This document shows, piece after piece, positions 46,187 to 54,965 of a stretch of DNA of 64,000 nt. A program made the translations under genes and the position numbers. The notes under the pieces are model-generated. The model was not told the origin of the DNA and did no database searches. It saw only the letters and a program-made list of their open reading frames with translations. Within the stretch, counting starts at the first letter, position 1, and the number at the start of each line of letters is the position of its first letter. The stretch is from JANYHF01 sp963732765 (GTDB lineage: Bacteria; Pseudomonadota; Alphaproteobacteria; Rhizobiales; Hyphomicrobiaceae): assembly GCA_963732765.1 (NCBI GenBank), contig CAVTAS010000003.1, forward strand, positions 682,001 through 746,000. Direction: 5' to 3'.

Positions 46187-46208
46187 GATCAATTGGCTCG
46201 ACAAACCG

Positions 46209-46397
46209 CTACCAGCCAATTGAGGCGTTGGCACTCGTTTCAACCACCACAGTACGAATTGGCACTAAGCTTGCGAAAACGACGCCATCGCGCGTGATTC
46301 CGTAGATCGTGCCTTCGTCCGCTGTGCGCGCCAAACGCTCAGCAATCCGGGTGACCACCTCGGCGCCGGTGATGCGTTCCGTGACCGGTTTGTTCAT
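46209..46397 (-). CDS. Possible small protein, unknown
   Basis: 62 residues if read from ATG 46397 (MNKPVTERITGAEVVTRIAE...SIGW). GGAGGG stands almost against the start codon, a poor spacing; the open frame extends to 46445. The sequence looks protein-like (TIYGITRDGVVFASLVP), but no family was recognised. It sits between serB and the GST gene on the same strand. Confidence 0.35.
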   Translation of the reverse strand: MNKPVTERITGAEVVTRIAERLARTADEGTIYGITRDGVVFASLVPIRTVVVETSANASIGW

Positions 46398-46441
46398 CCC
46401 TCCAACATACCGCGTTCTGCCGCCAGCGTCCAACCCCGAAC

Positions 46442-47128
46442 TCACCCTGCCTTCACGCTCAGATGACCGAACATGGCCTTCCTGGCCTCGTCATCCATTT
46501 CGGCCTTCCAGGTGAATTTGTCCTTCAGCGCCAGGGCGCGCTGGGCCGCGGGTCGGGCGTCGATCTCGTCGACCAGGCGTTTCAGGTGTGGGAACTTCTC
46601 CCAGGCGTCCTTGCCCAGCACGAACGGCACCGCGCGCGCCCAGCCCCAGACGTCCATGTCGACGATCGTATAGGTGTTGGCGACCATGTATTGGTGCGTC
46701 GCCAGCCGGTTGTTCAGGATGCCGAAGTGCCGGTTGGCCTCGAAATTGTAGCGCGTCTGCGCATAGGGCAGCTGTTCCGGCGCATAATGCTGGAAGTGCA
46801 CCGCCTGCCCCGCGAACGGACCGACGCCGCTGGCCGTGAACATCAGCCACGACAGCAGTTCGCCCCGATTGGCGGGCGTGTTGGGCGGCAGAAACTTGCC
46901 GGTCTTCTCGGCGAGGTAAAGCAGGATCGCGTTCGAATCGAACACCGTCGCGTCGCCGTCGACAATCACCGGCACCTTGGCGTTCGGATTGACTTTCAGA
47001 AACTCCGGCTTGTGCTGGTCGCCCTTGCGGGTATCGACCTGGATCGGCTCATAGGCGAGACCGGCCTCTTCCAGGAACAGCGCCACCTTGGTTGGGTTCG
47101 GCGCGCCGGACATATAGAATTTCAACAT
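46442..47128 (-). CDS. gst: Glutathione S-transferase family protein
   Basis: About 228 residues from MLKFYMSGAPNPTKVALFLE. The N-terminal thioredoxin-like domain has the VNPNAKVPVIVDGDATVFDS cis-Pro and glutathione-binding segment, and the C-terminal half is the helical GST domain (TYTIVDMDVWGWARAVPFV with the N-capping box). It resembles the YghU/YfcG-like and Ure2-type bacterial GSTs. Cytoplasmic; substrate unknown. A longer in-frame start adds only nine Pro-rich residues. Confidence 0.88.
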   Translation of the reverse strand: MLKFYMSGAPNPTKVALFLEEAGLAYEPIQVDTRKGDQHKPEFLKVNPNAKVPVIVDGDATVFDSNAILLYLAEKTGKFLPPNTPANRGELLSWLMFTASGVGPFAGQAVHFQHYAPEQLPYAQTRYNFEANRHFGILNNRLATHQYMVANTYTIVDMDVWGWARAVPFVLGKDAWEKFPHLKRLVDEIDARPAAQRALALKDKFTWKAEMDDEARKAMFGHLSVKAG

Positions 47129-47305
47129 GGGGGTGGTCCTCGGTTCGGGGGGCAATGGTGTGGCGGCGTTGGGGCGAAACTCGTTTCGCCCGCGTGCGAT
47201 ACGTCAGGCCCTCATATCACGCTATTGGCGTCAACCGACACCCACCAGTGGCAGAAATTGCAGCGCGCCGAAGATGTGGATGCGCCGGGAGCGCATGGTC
47301 ATCGA

Positions 47306-47803
47306 TCACACCTCCGCGACCTTGGCCATCATGATCACGTCGCTGTAAACGCCATCAATCCGGACGGCCCTGCGCCGGACGCCTTCGACCACAAAACCGG
47401 CCCGGTCATAGAGCGCCCTGGCCCGCGTGTTGTGCGAATAGACACTGAGTTCGACGCGCTCAAGTCCGATGCGCCAGGCGTCGGCCAGGGTCGCCTCGAT
47501 GAGCGCTCGGCCATGCCCCTGGCCACGATAGTCCGGCAACAGGCCCATGCCCAGCACGCCGCCATGCGCATAGATCGGCCGGTCGATGGGCGTGATATCG
47601 CACCAGCCCACGACTTCTCCGTCGTCAACCGCAACAAAGTGCGGCGCGCCCTTGGTCAGGTTTCCGAGCACGAACGCGCGCGTGCTCTCCAGCGGCGGCG
47701 CTTCCAGAAACGAGAGATATGTCCGCTCCCGCGCGACCACATCGAGGGTGCGGTGGAAGCTCTCGATATGGTCAGGCGTCATGCGGGTGAGGGCGACTGT
47801 CAT
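47306..47803 (-). CDS. GNAT-family N-acetyltransferase
   Basis: 165 residues from the ATG of MTVALTRMTPDHIESFHRTL. The acetyl-CoA-binding motif A is plain: LGMGLLPDYRGQGHGRALIE, followed by VELSVYSHNTRARALYDRAG as motif B. Length and layout are normal for RimI-like or phosphinothricin acetyltransferase-like proteins. The acceptor cannot be told. It is on the same strand as, and 107 bp downstream of, the PanB-like gene. Confidence 0.87.
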   Translation of the reverse strand: MTVALTRMTPDHIESFHRTLDVVARERTYLSFLEAPPLESTRAFVLGNLTKGAPHFVAVDDGEVVGWCDITPIDRPIYAHGGVLGMGLLPDYRGQGHGRALIEATLADAWRIGLERVELSVYSHNTRARALYDRAGFVVEGVRRRAVRIDGVYSDVIMMAKVAEV

Positions 47804-47909
47804 CGGGGTAGGTTGAGGTGGCGCGGTGGACTTGTCGAGGGTGTAGGTTGCTGGCGCGCGCCGCAACATTTCGGGCCAGGCCGGGGCGAGCCTGCGACGC
47901 CATCACCCG

Positions 47910-48728
47910 TTATCTTTTGCCGGCAACACTTTGCTTGAACGCCTCGAACTCGGCGTCGGCGATCGGCACCACGTGCTTGGGCTCAGGGTAAGCGCCCGAT
48001 TGGACGTCGGCGACGAACTCGCCGAATGCAGCGATGCGTTCCTGCTGCAGCCGCGCGAATTCGGGAGCGAAGTTGCGGTAGGTCTTGGCGTGGCGCGGCT
48101 TGTGGCCGGCGGTGTGGCCAAGCACGTCCTCCGCAAACAGGTACTGCGCGTCGGCAAACGGCCCCGCGCCCATACCAAGCATGATCAGCGGCGTCGAGCG
48201 GGTGATCAGTTCGGCGACGCGGTCGGGCACCACCTCAAGCTCGGCGCCGAAGCAGCCGATTGCTTCCAGCCGCTTGACGTGATCGAAGACTGCCTTGGCG
48301 CTCTGAGCCGTCTTGCCGACGGCGACGAAGCCGCCGGTCCAGGTGCATTGCGACGGGATCAGCCCGACATGGGCGACCACCGGCACGGCGTTGTCGCATA
48401 GCGTCTTCTGGATATCGAGCGAGGCGGCGCAATAGTAGCAATCGCCCCCCATGCGCCCATACTGAAAAGCCGCACGCAGATAGTCCTCAGCCGTGACATT
48501 GGTGCCGAATTGCCCATAGGGGAGCCCCACCTGGACGAAGCAATTGCCGGCGGCCTCACGCATCTCGGGCGAGAAAAAGCGTGCCTCGATCGACAGCATG
48601 TCGATGCCGGCCTTGGCCGCGGCGGCGGCCTCCTCCAGCGTCGTCACATACAGCATCGAGATCTTCTGCCCCCGGGCCTTCATGGCGCGGATATCGGCAA
48701 CTGTCGGGCGGCGGCTTTTGTCGGTCAT
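47910..48728 (-). CDS. Divergent PanB-like (ketopantoate hydroxymethyltransferase family) enzyme
   Basis: 272 residues of the PEP mutase/PanB superfamily. The second half matches PanB well: VVAHVGLIPSQCTWTGGFVA, GAELEVVPDRVAELIT (catalytic Glu position), LGMGAGPFADAQYLFAEDVL and HKPRHAKTYRNFAPEFA. The first half does not. Where PanB has the metal-binding VGDSLG this has DMLSIEARFFSPEM, and the KLEGG block is not found. So true ketopantoate synthesis is doubtful. It follows the hydroxypyruvate-isomerase-like gene by 12 bp in a sugar-importer operon, which suggests a catabolic aldol or retro-aldol step. Confidence 0.8.
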   Translation of the reverse strand: MTDKSRRPTVADIRAMKARGQKISMLYVTTLEEAAAAAKAGIDMLSIEARFFSPEMREAAGNCFVQVGLPYGQFGTNVTAEDYLRAAFQYGRMGGDCYYCAASLDIQKTLCDNAVPVVAHVGLIPSQCTWTGGFVAVGKTAQSAKAVFDHVKRLEAIGCFGAELEVVPDRVAELITRSTPLIMLGMGAGPFADAQYLFAEDVLGHTAGHKPRHAKTYRNFAPEFARLQQERIAAFGEFVADVQSGAYPEPKHVVPIADAEFEAFKQSVAGKR

Positions 48729-48740
48729 GATTTTCCCTGC

Positions 48741-49523
48741 TCAGACGGTGAAGGCGTCGCGGAATGCGGTGAGCGCGGCCTCGGCGTCCCCGGACGCGTG
48801 GGCCTCCAAGCACACCGGACCGCGATATCCCATGGCTTTCAATGCGCGTGCAACACCCTTGTAGTTGATCTCGCCCGTCCCCGGCTCCTTGCGGCCCGGA
48901 ACGTCGGCGACCTGGATCTCGCCGATCCAGGGTTGGCTCTTGCGGCACCATTCGATGAGGTTCCCCTCGCCGATCTGCACATGATAGAGGTCGAGATTGA
49001 GCGTCAGGCACTTGCGGTTCACGGACGAAACCAGGGCAAGCGTATCCTCGATCTTGGCGAACGGCACCCCGGGGTGATCGACGGGCAGGTTCAGGTTCTC
49101 CAGCATGAAGACGACGCCGTGCGTGTCGGCGAGGTCGGCGACGCGGGAAAGCGTATCGCGCGCTTTCAGCCACATGGCGCCGGTGACTGTCTCGACCGGC
49201 GTAACGGGCAGGCCGCGATCGCCTAGACCCGTCCCGTGCAGGTTGAGCCGCGCCACGTTCAGCCGCTTGCCGACCTCGATGGCTTCTTTGGCGGTGGCGA
49301 GCAATTCGTCCGCCCCCGCATCGTCGGCCAGGCGGCCGCGCACGTAGCCGGTCATGGACGAGAAGGTGGCGCCGGATTTTTCCAGCATGGCGAGATCGTG
49401 GTTGCCCCAGTTCCAGATGCCGCACTGGTAGCCCAGTTCCGTCAAACGCTTCAGCCGCCAGGCCATGGGCTTGTCCGGCCACAGCATTTCAGCGCAGGCG
49501 GCCAGCGTGAAGGGGGAGGTCAT
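48741..49523 (-). CDS. hyi: Hydroxypyruvate isomerase-like TIM-barrel protein (xylose isomerase/AP endonuclease 2 fold)
   Basis: 260 residues. Metal and substrate residues of the family appear in MLENLNLPVDHPG, LTLNLDLYHVQIGEGN and the highly typical VADVPGRKEPGTGEINYKGV, with a final VCLEAHASGD. Members interconvert hydroxypyruvate and tartronate semialdehyde, or act as epimerases on ketoses such as tagatose or 3-keto sugars. It lies between the ABC ATPase gene (66 bp) and the PanB-like gene (12 bp), so it probably works on the imported sugar. Confidence 0.85.
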   Translation of the reverse strand: MTSPFTLAACAEMLWPDKPMAWRLKRLTELGYQCGIWNWGNHDLAMLEKSGATFSSMTGYVRGRLADDAGADELLATAKEAIEVGKRLNVARLNLHGTGLGDRGLPVTPVETVTGAMWLKARDTLSRVADLADTHGVVFMLENLNLPVDHPGVPFAKIEDTLALVSSVNRKCLTLNLDLYHVQIGEGNLIEWCRKSQPWIGEIQVADVPGRKEPGTGEINYKGVARALKAMGYRGPVCLEAHASGDAEAALTAFRDAFTV

Positions 49524-49589
49524 GCTTGGAGTCCCTCTGATTTAGGCGCCGGTGTCAGGCACTTGTGAAGAACACGTTCCTGACGCCGG

Positions 49590-50417
49590 TCAGCCGCCAA
49601 CCGGAGGCGGATGCCCCTCATGCGTGGCCATATAGCTCTCGATCTCGGCCTCCAGCTCGGCCATATGCTCGCCGCCAGCCATCAGGTCGGTGATCTCTTC
49701 GCGGCTCTTTTCGCCCTTGCGGAAATCGGCGGCCTTGGCGCCGCGGATCAGCACGGCGAAGTGGTCGCCGACGGTCAGGGCGTGCACGACGTTGTGGGTG
49801 ATGAAAATCACCGCGATACCCTTCTGGCGGGCCTGCAGCACGATCTTGAGAACGTGCGCCGCCTCCTTGACGCCTAGGGCAGCTGTCGGCTCGTCCAGGA
49901 TCAGCACGCTGGCGCCGAAGTGCACGGCGCGGGCGATCGCGAGGGCCTGGCGTTCGCCGCCGGACAGGCCGCCGACCAGGCGGTCACCGTCGTCGATGCG
50001 CGTGATGCCGAGATCGCGCACGGCCTTGACGGCGATCTCGTTGGCAGTCTTGCGGTCGAATATCTTGAACGGGCCGACGCCCTTGGTCGGCTCGCGGCCG
50101 ACAAAGAACGAGCGGCCGATGCTCATGAGCGGGAAGGTGCCGCCGAACTGATGCACGGTGGCGATGCCCATGTCGCTGGCATCGCGCGGGCTGGCGAACT
50201 TTACCGGCCGGCCGTTCATCTCGATGGTGCCCGAGGTCTGTGGGTGGACACCGCAAAGCAGCTTGATGAGCGTGGACTTGCCCGCGCCGTTGTCACCCAA
50301 CAAGCACGTCACTTCGCCTGGGTGGATGTCCAAGGATATGTCGTGCAACACGTCGATCGGGCCGAAGGACTTGTTGATTTCGCGCAAGGACAGAATGGGA
50401 GCAGCCATGGTTGTCAA
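49590..50417 (-). CDS. Sugar ABC transporter ATP-binding protein (single-domain, FrcA-like)
   Basis: 275 residues with one ABC domain: Walker A GDNGAGKST (residues 41-49), the signature LSGGERQALAIARAV, Walker B VLILDEPTAAL and the switch His in VIFITHNVVH. A C-terminal extension of about 30 residues follows. Single-domain ATPases of this kind (FrcA) serve fructose/ribose-class importers as homodimers. The start overlaps the end of the permease gene by four bases. Confidence 0.92.
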   Translation of the reverse strand: MTTMAAPILSLREINKSFGPIDVLHDISLDIHPGEVTCLLGDNGAGKSTLIKLLCGVHPQTSGTIEMNGRPVKFASPRDASDMGIATVHQFGGTFPLMSIGRSFFVGREPTKGVGPFKIFDRKTANEIAVKAVRDLGITRIDDGDRLVGGLSGGERQALAIARAVHFGASVLILDEPTAALGVKEAAHVLKIVLQARQKGIAVIFITHNVVHALTVGDHFAVLIRGAKAADFRKGEKSREEITDLMAGGEHMAELEAEIESYMATHEGHPPPVGG

Positions 50418-51424
50418 CTCGCTTTCTTCTTCGGCCTGTATGTCAGCGCCAACTGCCGGAAGGTATTGTTCATTAGGACGGCTGCCAATAGCAGCACGCC
50501 AATGATCAGGCTCGACCAGTTGCGGTCGAAGTTTGTATAGTAGATGCCCTGGTTCACGATGGCGAACGTGATGGTGCCGAAGAAGATTCCGATCACTGAT
50601 CCAAAGCCGCCCGTCAGCAATACGCCGCCGACCACCACGGCGATGATCGAGTTGAAGATGAAGGACTGGCCACCGCCCACCTGGGCCGAGTTAAAGAGAA
50701 TGGCTTGGCACATGCCGACGAAGGCCGCGGACACGGCCGACAGCACAAACAACCAGATCGTCACTGATGACGTCGGGATGCCGGCGTTGCGGGCGCTGAC
50801 CTTATCGCCGCCCATGGCGAAGATCCAATTGCCGTAACGGGACCAGTGTACGAAGTAGACATAGATGGCTGCAAAGAACAGCCACCAGATCACGATCACC
50901 TGCAGCTGACCCGGCGGGAACAGTCCGAACAGGGTCGTGAAGTCGCCGAACATAGTCTTGGCCATGCCATTGGTTCTCAGCGCGACGTTGGTAGATTTCG
51001 TCACCAGCACCGTCAACCCGAGCAGGATGCCCTGCACTGCAAACAGGCTGCCCAGCGTGATGATGAGCGAGGGGACGTTGGTGCGCACCACCATGAGGCC
51101 GTTCACCAGCCCGACCACGACGCCGAAGACCAGCGTGGCAGCTATGCCGTACCAGATTGGCAGTCCGTAATGCCCGCCAATGACCGCCGTCATCATGGCG
51201 CCGGCAGGCACCATGGCGCCGACCGAGATATCGAGTTCGCCCGCGATCATGAGCAAGCCGACCGGAATCGCGATGATGCCCAGGCTAGCGGCGACGTTGA
51301 GCCAGCTAGAAAGGCCGCCGTTGATCTGCAGGAAGTTAATGCCGCCAAAAATCGTGAAGAAGATCAAGACAGCGATCAGGCCAAGGAAGGCGCCGGCTTC
51401 TGGCCGGCGGAACAGGTTACCCAC
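50414..51424 (-). CDS. Sugar ABC transporter permease (FrcC/RbsC family)
   Basis: 336 residues with about 9-10 membrane helices. The BPD_transp_2 hallmarks are GIIAIPVGLLMIAGELDISV, the GVVVGLVNGLMVVRTNVPSL segment, AMGGDKVSARNAGIPTSSVT and GGVLLTGGFGSVIGIFFGT. The GELDISVG-type motif is shared with ribose, fructose and xylose permeases. It forms a homodimer in the inner membrane with the ATPase and binding protein encoded on either side. Confidence 0.93.
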   Translation of the reverse strand: MGNLFRRPEAGAFLGLIAVLIFFTIFGGINFLQINGGLSSWLNVAASLGIIAIPVGLLMIAGELDISVGAMVPAGAMMTAVIGGHYGLPIWYGIAATLVFGVVVGLVNGLMVVRTNVPSLIITLGSLFAVQGILLGLTVLVTKSTNVALRTNGMAKTMFGDFTTLFGLFPPGQLQVIVIWWLFFAAIYVYFVHWSRYGNWIFAMGGDKVSARNAGIPTSSVTIWLFVLSAVSAAFVGMCQAILFNSAQVGGGQSFIFNSIIAVVVGGVLLTGGFGSVIGIFFGTITFAIVNQGIYYTNFDRNWSSLIIGVLLLAAVLMNNTFRQLALTYRPKKKAS

Positions 51425-51535
51425 GAAACAACTCCCACCAGCAGCAAGACGCGCAGGTCTGCGGTCTCCCCCGAGCCATCACACCACATGCGAAACCGGC
51501 CCGCCAGTGCGGCGGGCCGGAGTTTGTGCGCAGCG

Positions 51536-52510
51536 TTAGCGAGCGCCCTTGGACACGCCAATCAGCGTCGGCCCGATGTTCGAGCTATCGACGATGCCAG
51601 GCCCGGTGAGAACCGGGAAGGTCGGCAGATTGGTTCCGAAGTCGATGGCGGACGCCAACAGGCTGACGGCCAGGTAACCCTGCAGGTAGGGCTGCTGGTC
51701 GATGGCGAACGATTGCGTGCCGTCCTTGATGCGGCCCAAACCGGCTTCGTTCATGTCGAACGAGGCCAGCGCAACCGTCTTGGTCTTGCCGGCCTGGCCG
51801 ATGCCGATGGCGGCAGAGTCAGCGTCGCCAGCCGAGATGGTGATCACGCCGTCGATGGTGGCGTCCTTGAGCAGTTCGGCCTTGATGGCTTCGGCCACTG
51901 CGGTCGCGTTACCGAAAGCCGTCGAGGGCAACGGCAGCTGGGTGGCTTTGAAGCCAGCCTTCTCCATGCTGTCTTTGATGCCCTTGCAACGGGCTTCGAG
52001 GTTGGCAGCGCCGGGAATGGTGTTGACGCACAGCACGTTTTTCTGTCCGTGCTTGGCGAAATACTCGCCGCCGGCGAGGCCTGCGGGGTATTCCTCGTTG
52101 CCAACGTAGTTGATGGCGCCCAGTTCGCGTGCCTTGTCGGCGCCGCCAGCGTTCATCAAGATGACCTTGATGCCGGCGGCCATGGCATCCTTGATGGCGG
52201 GATCTTCGGATTCCGGCACCCAGTTCGGGATCACCAGGCCATCGACCTTCTGGCTGATCGCGGTACGGATGAGCCCGACCACGTCCGGTGCAAAGTTGTC
52301 GTAGTTGACCAGGCGAAGGTAGTTCACCGAGCCGCCGTTGGCGACGATGCCGGGCGTTGCGTCGTCAAGGCCCTTCTTGATCTTGTTCCAGAACGCGTCG
52401 TCGTTCGAGCCGCCGACCACAGCGATCTTGGCTGCGTCAGCTGTTACGGCGCTGAACGCCAATGCGGCGCCCGTGAGCGCAACACCAATCATCCGACTTA
52501 CAGTCTTCAT
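51536..52510 (-). CDS. Sugar ABC transporter periplasmic substrate-binding protein
   Basis: About 324 residues from MKTVSRMIGVALTGAALAFS (signal peptide, cleavage near TADA-AK) with a strong GAGGAGGAAAC ribosome site before ATG 52510. Peripla_BP_4 fold: IAVVGGSNDDAFWNKIKKGL, QKVDGLVIPNWVPESEDPAI, AFGNATAVAEAIKAELLKD and ASFDMNEAGLGRIKDGT. It is the first gene of the importer operon and gives the substrate preference, probably a pentose, ketose or polyol. Confidence 0.93.
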   Translation of the reverse strand: MKTVSRMIGVALTGAALAFSAVTADAAKIAVVGGSNDDAFWNKIKKGLDDATPGIVANGGSVNYLRLVNYDNFAPDVVGLIRTAISQKVDGLVIPNWVPESEDPAIKDAMAAGIKVILMNAGGADKARELGAINYVGNEEYPAGLAGGEYFAKHGQKNVLCVNTIPGAANLEARCKGIKDSMEKAGFKATQLPLPSTAFGNATAVAEAIKAELLKDATIDGVITISAGDADSAAIGIGQAGKTKTVALASFDMNEAGLGRIKDGTQSFAIDQQPYLQGYLAVSLLASAIDFGTNLPTFPVLTGPGIVDSSNIGPTLIGVSKGAR

Positions 52511-52603
52511 TAAAGTTTCCTCCTCGTCGTTACCGTCTCGTGACGGATTCACAAAAAACTATGCTACACTCAGTTGCGGCTTGTCACCGTCTTGTTACGT
52601 CTG

Positions 52604-53615
52604 TTACGTCTTGTTGGCATTCATCCGCGCTCGCCTTTTCTCAAAGCGTGCTTCCATCTGGGCCTCGCCGTCCTTGCTGCCGTCGTGCCAGGTGCCGAAC
52701 CATTTATCTAACGGGATCAGGCCGTCGCCGCCGTAGTTCACCTCGAAGTATTTGTGGTGCAGGTAGTGCAAGTAGGCGTGGCTTTCGAGCGTGCTGTTTT
52801 CCGTCAGCTCAAGCTTATCGAAGCCGATATGGCCATTGATAGCGCCAAAACCCGCCATATGCAGCTGGAACAGCCCGACGATGGGATTGGACGGAAGAAC
52901 GATGTGCCAGAACGCCACCCCGTGATAGAGGAACGTCTCGACCGGATGCATCGAGAGCGACGACCAGGGCGAGGGATTGATCGAATTGTGATGCACCGAG
53001 TGGACCCACTTGTAGAGGAATGGGGATGTGGATCATCCGGTGGATGATGAAGAAATTGACCTCGTGAATGACGGGGCACATCAAGACCAGGAAGCAGAGA
53101 TAAACTGGATTGTTCGACCAGCTCAGCCACGGCACCCAGCCGTTAGCGAAGATCCACAGCATCAATACTTCGACCAGCGTCCACATCGGGATGCCGAACA
53201 GATAAGTGCGCAGGAAGTTGTCGATGTTCTGGCTCTTGAACCAGAATACATCCGACGGCTTATCGGCCGGGAAGTTGGCGTTGTACTTGAAGCGCGTGCC
53301 CTGCTTGCGCTTGACGTAGTAGAAGAATTCTATCGCGCCATACATCACGAAGATGCAGGCCGCGTTCACCGCATAGAGCCACAGCGCCCAGCCCCAACCC
53401 AGCGTCTTCATGGTCTCGGTGCTAGGGATAACCCAGTACCAATAGGCGAGCGTCGTCGCCATGTGGAAGGCATTCCAGGGCCAGAAATAGCCGGGCAGCC
53501 AGCTGAGGATTTTCGTCAGCTGCGGCGGCCAGGCCCAGAACGGCGCGATCTCGGCGTGGGCCTTGGGTGCCCAATCGCCGCGCTTGTTGCGCGTGCCGTA
53601 AGCCAGATCGTCCAT
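52604..53615 (-). CDS. Sterol desaturase/fatty acid hydroxylase family protein, frameshifted
   Basis: The frame from ATG 53615 (MDDLAYGTRNKRGDWAPKAH) gives several membrane helices and the first His box HRMIH, then slips at about 53018-53024. The other frame continues with SVHHNSINPSPW and ends at 52604. Removing one base yields HRMIHIPFLYKWVHSVHHNS and about 336 residues, with HX3H (HRMIH), HX2HH (HSVHH) and HX2HH (HYLHH) boxes for a diiron centre. The family hydroxylates or desaturates sterols, hopanoids, carotenoids or fatty acids; the substrate is open. It lies 93 bp upstream of the sugar-binding gene on the same strand. Confidence 0.82.
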
Positions 53616-53762
53616 GTCGACCCATCCCTGTCGCCGAGCAGCACCATCATGCCCTTGAGGCGCGTGGTCGATTTCCCCGGCGTGATCCATCCTTGAGGGG
53701 ACCAGATAGCAAGTTTGACGGAGACCAAATCAAGTGCGATCAATCGGGGAGGTGCATATTTG

Positions 53763-53795
53763 TCTCATTCATATCAAATCGATGCGGAAATGAGA
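53763..53795. promoter_or_regulatory. Inverted repeat before the LacI-family gene
   Basis: TCTCATT (53763-53769) and AATGAGA (53789-53795) are exact inverted copies in AT-rich DNA 25-55 bp before the lacI-type start and about 150 bp before the divergent desaturase gene. A possible autoregulatory operator; weak evidence. Confidence 0.3.
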
Positions 53796-53818
53796 TGAAA
53801 TGATATTGGAAGCAAGCC

Positions 53819-54847
53819 ATGAGACGGCCGACTATCAGCGACCTGGCGCAAGCGGCGGGGGTCTCGATTGCCACCGTGAACCGGGTGCTGGCCGGCACGG
53901 CGGGCGTGCGGGAAGCGACCAAGTTGCGCGTTGCGGAGGCCGCTACAAACATCGGCTTTTACGGCCTCGGCGCCATCAAGAGCCGGATTGCTGCGGGCCG
54001 CTCGAAGTACAAGTTCGGCTTCCTGCTGCTGCAGCCGCACCGGCAGTTCTACCAGAATGTCGCCAAGGCGATCCGCAACGCCGCCGCGGAGACTACCGAC
54101 GCCGATATCGAGGTCCGCATCGATTTCCTGGAAGATCTGTCCCCGCAAACCACCGCTGCCGGAATGAAGGCGCTGGCGCAGGATTGCGATGCCGTCGGTG
54201 TGACGTCAGCCGTTCATCCGCTGGTGACGCAAGCCGTCGACGAGGTGCAGGCGAGCGGCGTGCCGGTGTTCGCCCTCATCGCGCAACTATCGGCGACCGG
54301 GACCGTGCACTACGTCGGGCTCGATAATTGGAAGGTCGGTCGCACCGCCGCCTGGGCGTTCCATCACATCTGCAAGGGCCCCGGCAAGCTCGGCATTCTG
54401 GTCGGCAACCCGCGCTACCGCAATCACGAGATGAACGAGAGCGGCTTCCGCTCCTACTTTCGTGAACTCGCGCCAGACTTCTCGCTGCTTGAGCCGTTGT
54501 CGACCTTCGAGCAAAGCGCCGTTGCCCAGGAAATGACGGAAAAGCTCCTCGACGAGCATCCCGACCTCGCCGGCCTCTATGTCTCGGGCGGCGGTATTAC
54601 CGGAGCTTTGGCGGCCTTACGCGACCGGGGACGCTCCGGCAAGCTCGTGGTGGTCGGTTACGAAGTCATGCCAGTAACGCGCGATGCGCTGCTCGACGGC
54701 ACACTGTCCTTCGTGATTTCCCATCCGCTCGCGCGCCTGGCCAGCGAGACCATCCGGAGTATGATCGCCGCTGTGACGGGACTTCCCGAAGTAACGACCA
54801 TAACGACCGTGCTGCCGTTCGAGATCTACACGAGGGAAAATCTTTAG
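53819..54847 (+). CDS. LacI-family transcriptional regulator
   Basis: 342 residues. The N-terminal HTH and hinge are canonical (TISDLAQAAGVSIATVNRVL, then AGTAGVREATKLRVAEAA). The rest is a periplasmic-binding-type sensor (AVGVTSAVHPLVTQAVDEVQ, HYVGLDNWKVGRTAAWAFHH, GLYVSGGGITGALAALRDRG) that should bind a sugar or derivative. It is divergent from the minus-strand cluster and first in the plus-strand cluster, so it may control either importer. Confidence 0.93.
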   Translation: MRRPTISDLAQAAGVSIATVNRVLAGTAGVREATKLRVAEAATNIGFYGLGAIKSRIAAGRSKYKFGFLLLQPHRQFYQNVAKAIRNAAAETTDADIEVRIDFLEDLSPQTTAAGMKALAQDCDAVGVTSAVHPLVTQAVDEVQASGVPVFALIAQLSATGTVHYVGLDNWKVGRTAAWAFHHICKGPGKLGILVGNPRYRNHEMNESGFRSYFRELAPDFSLLEPLSTFEQSAVAQEMTEKLLDEHPDLAGLYVSGGGITGALAALRDRGRSGKLVVVGYEVMPVTRDALLDGTLSFVISHPLARLASETIRSMIAAVTGLPEVTTITTVLPFEIYTRENL

Positions 54848-54965
54848 GTCGCGACCGCACGCTCATCCCAACTGGTCGAAGCATGCTGTCGCGCGCACTT
54901 GCATCGCCGGTGTTGACAAGAGTTTCGGCTACCTGAACTTGTCATTGGTTTCAATGGAGTGAGAC

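Noticed and set aside
50846..52513. 555-codon open frame on the plus strand
   Set aside because: Antisense shadow of the sugar permease and binding-protein genes; Arg/His/Gln-rich product without any domain.
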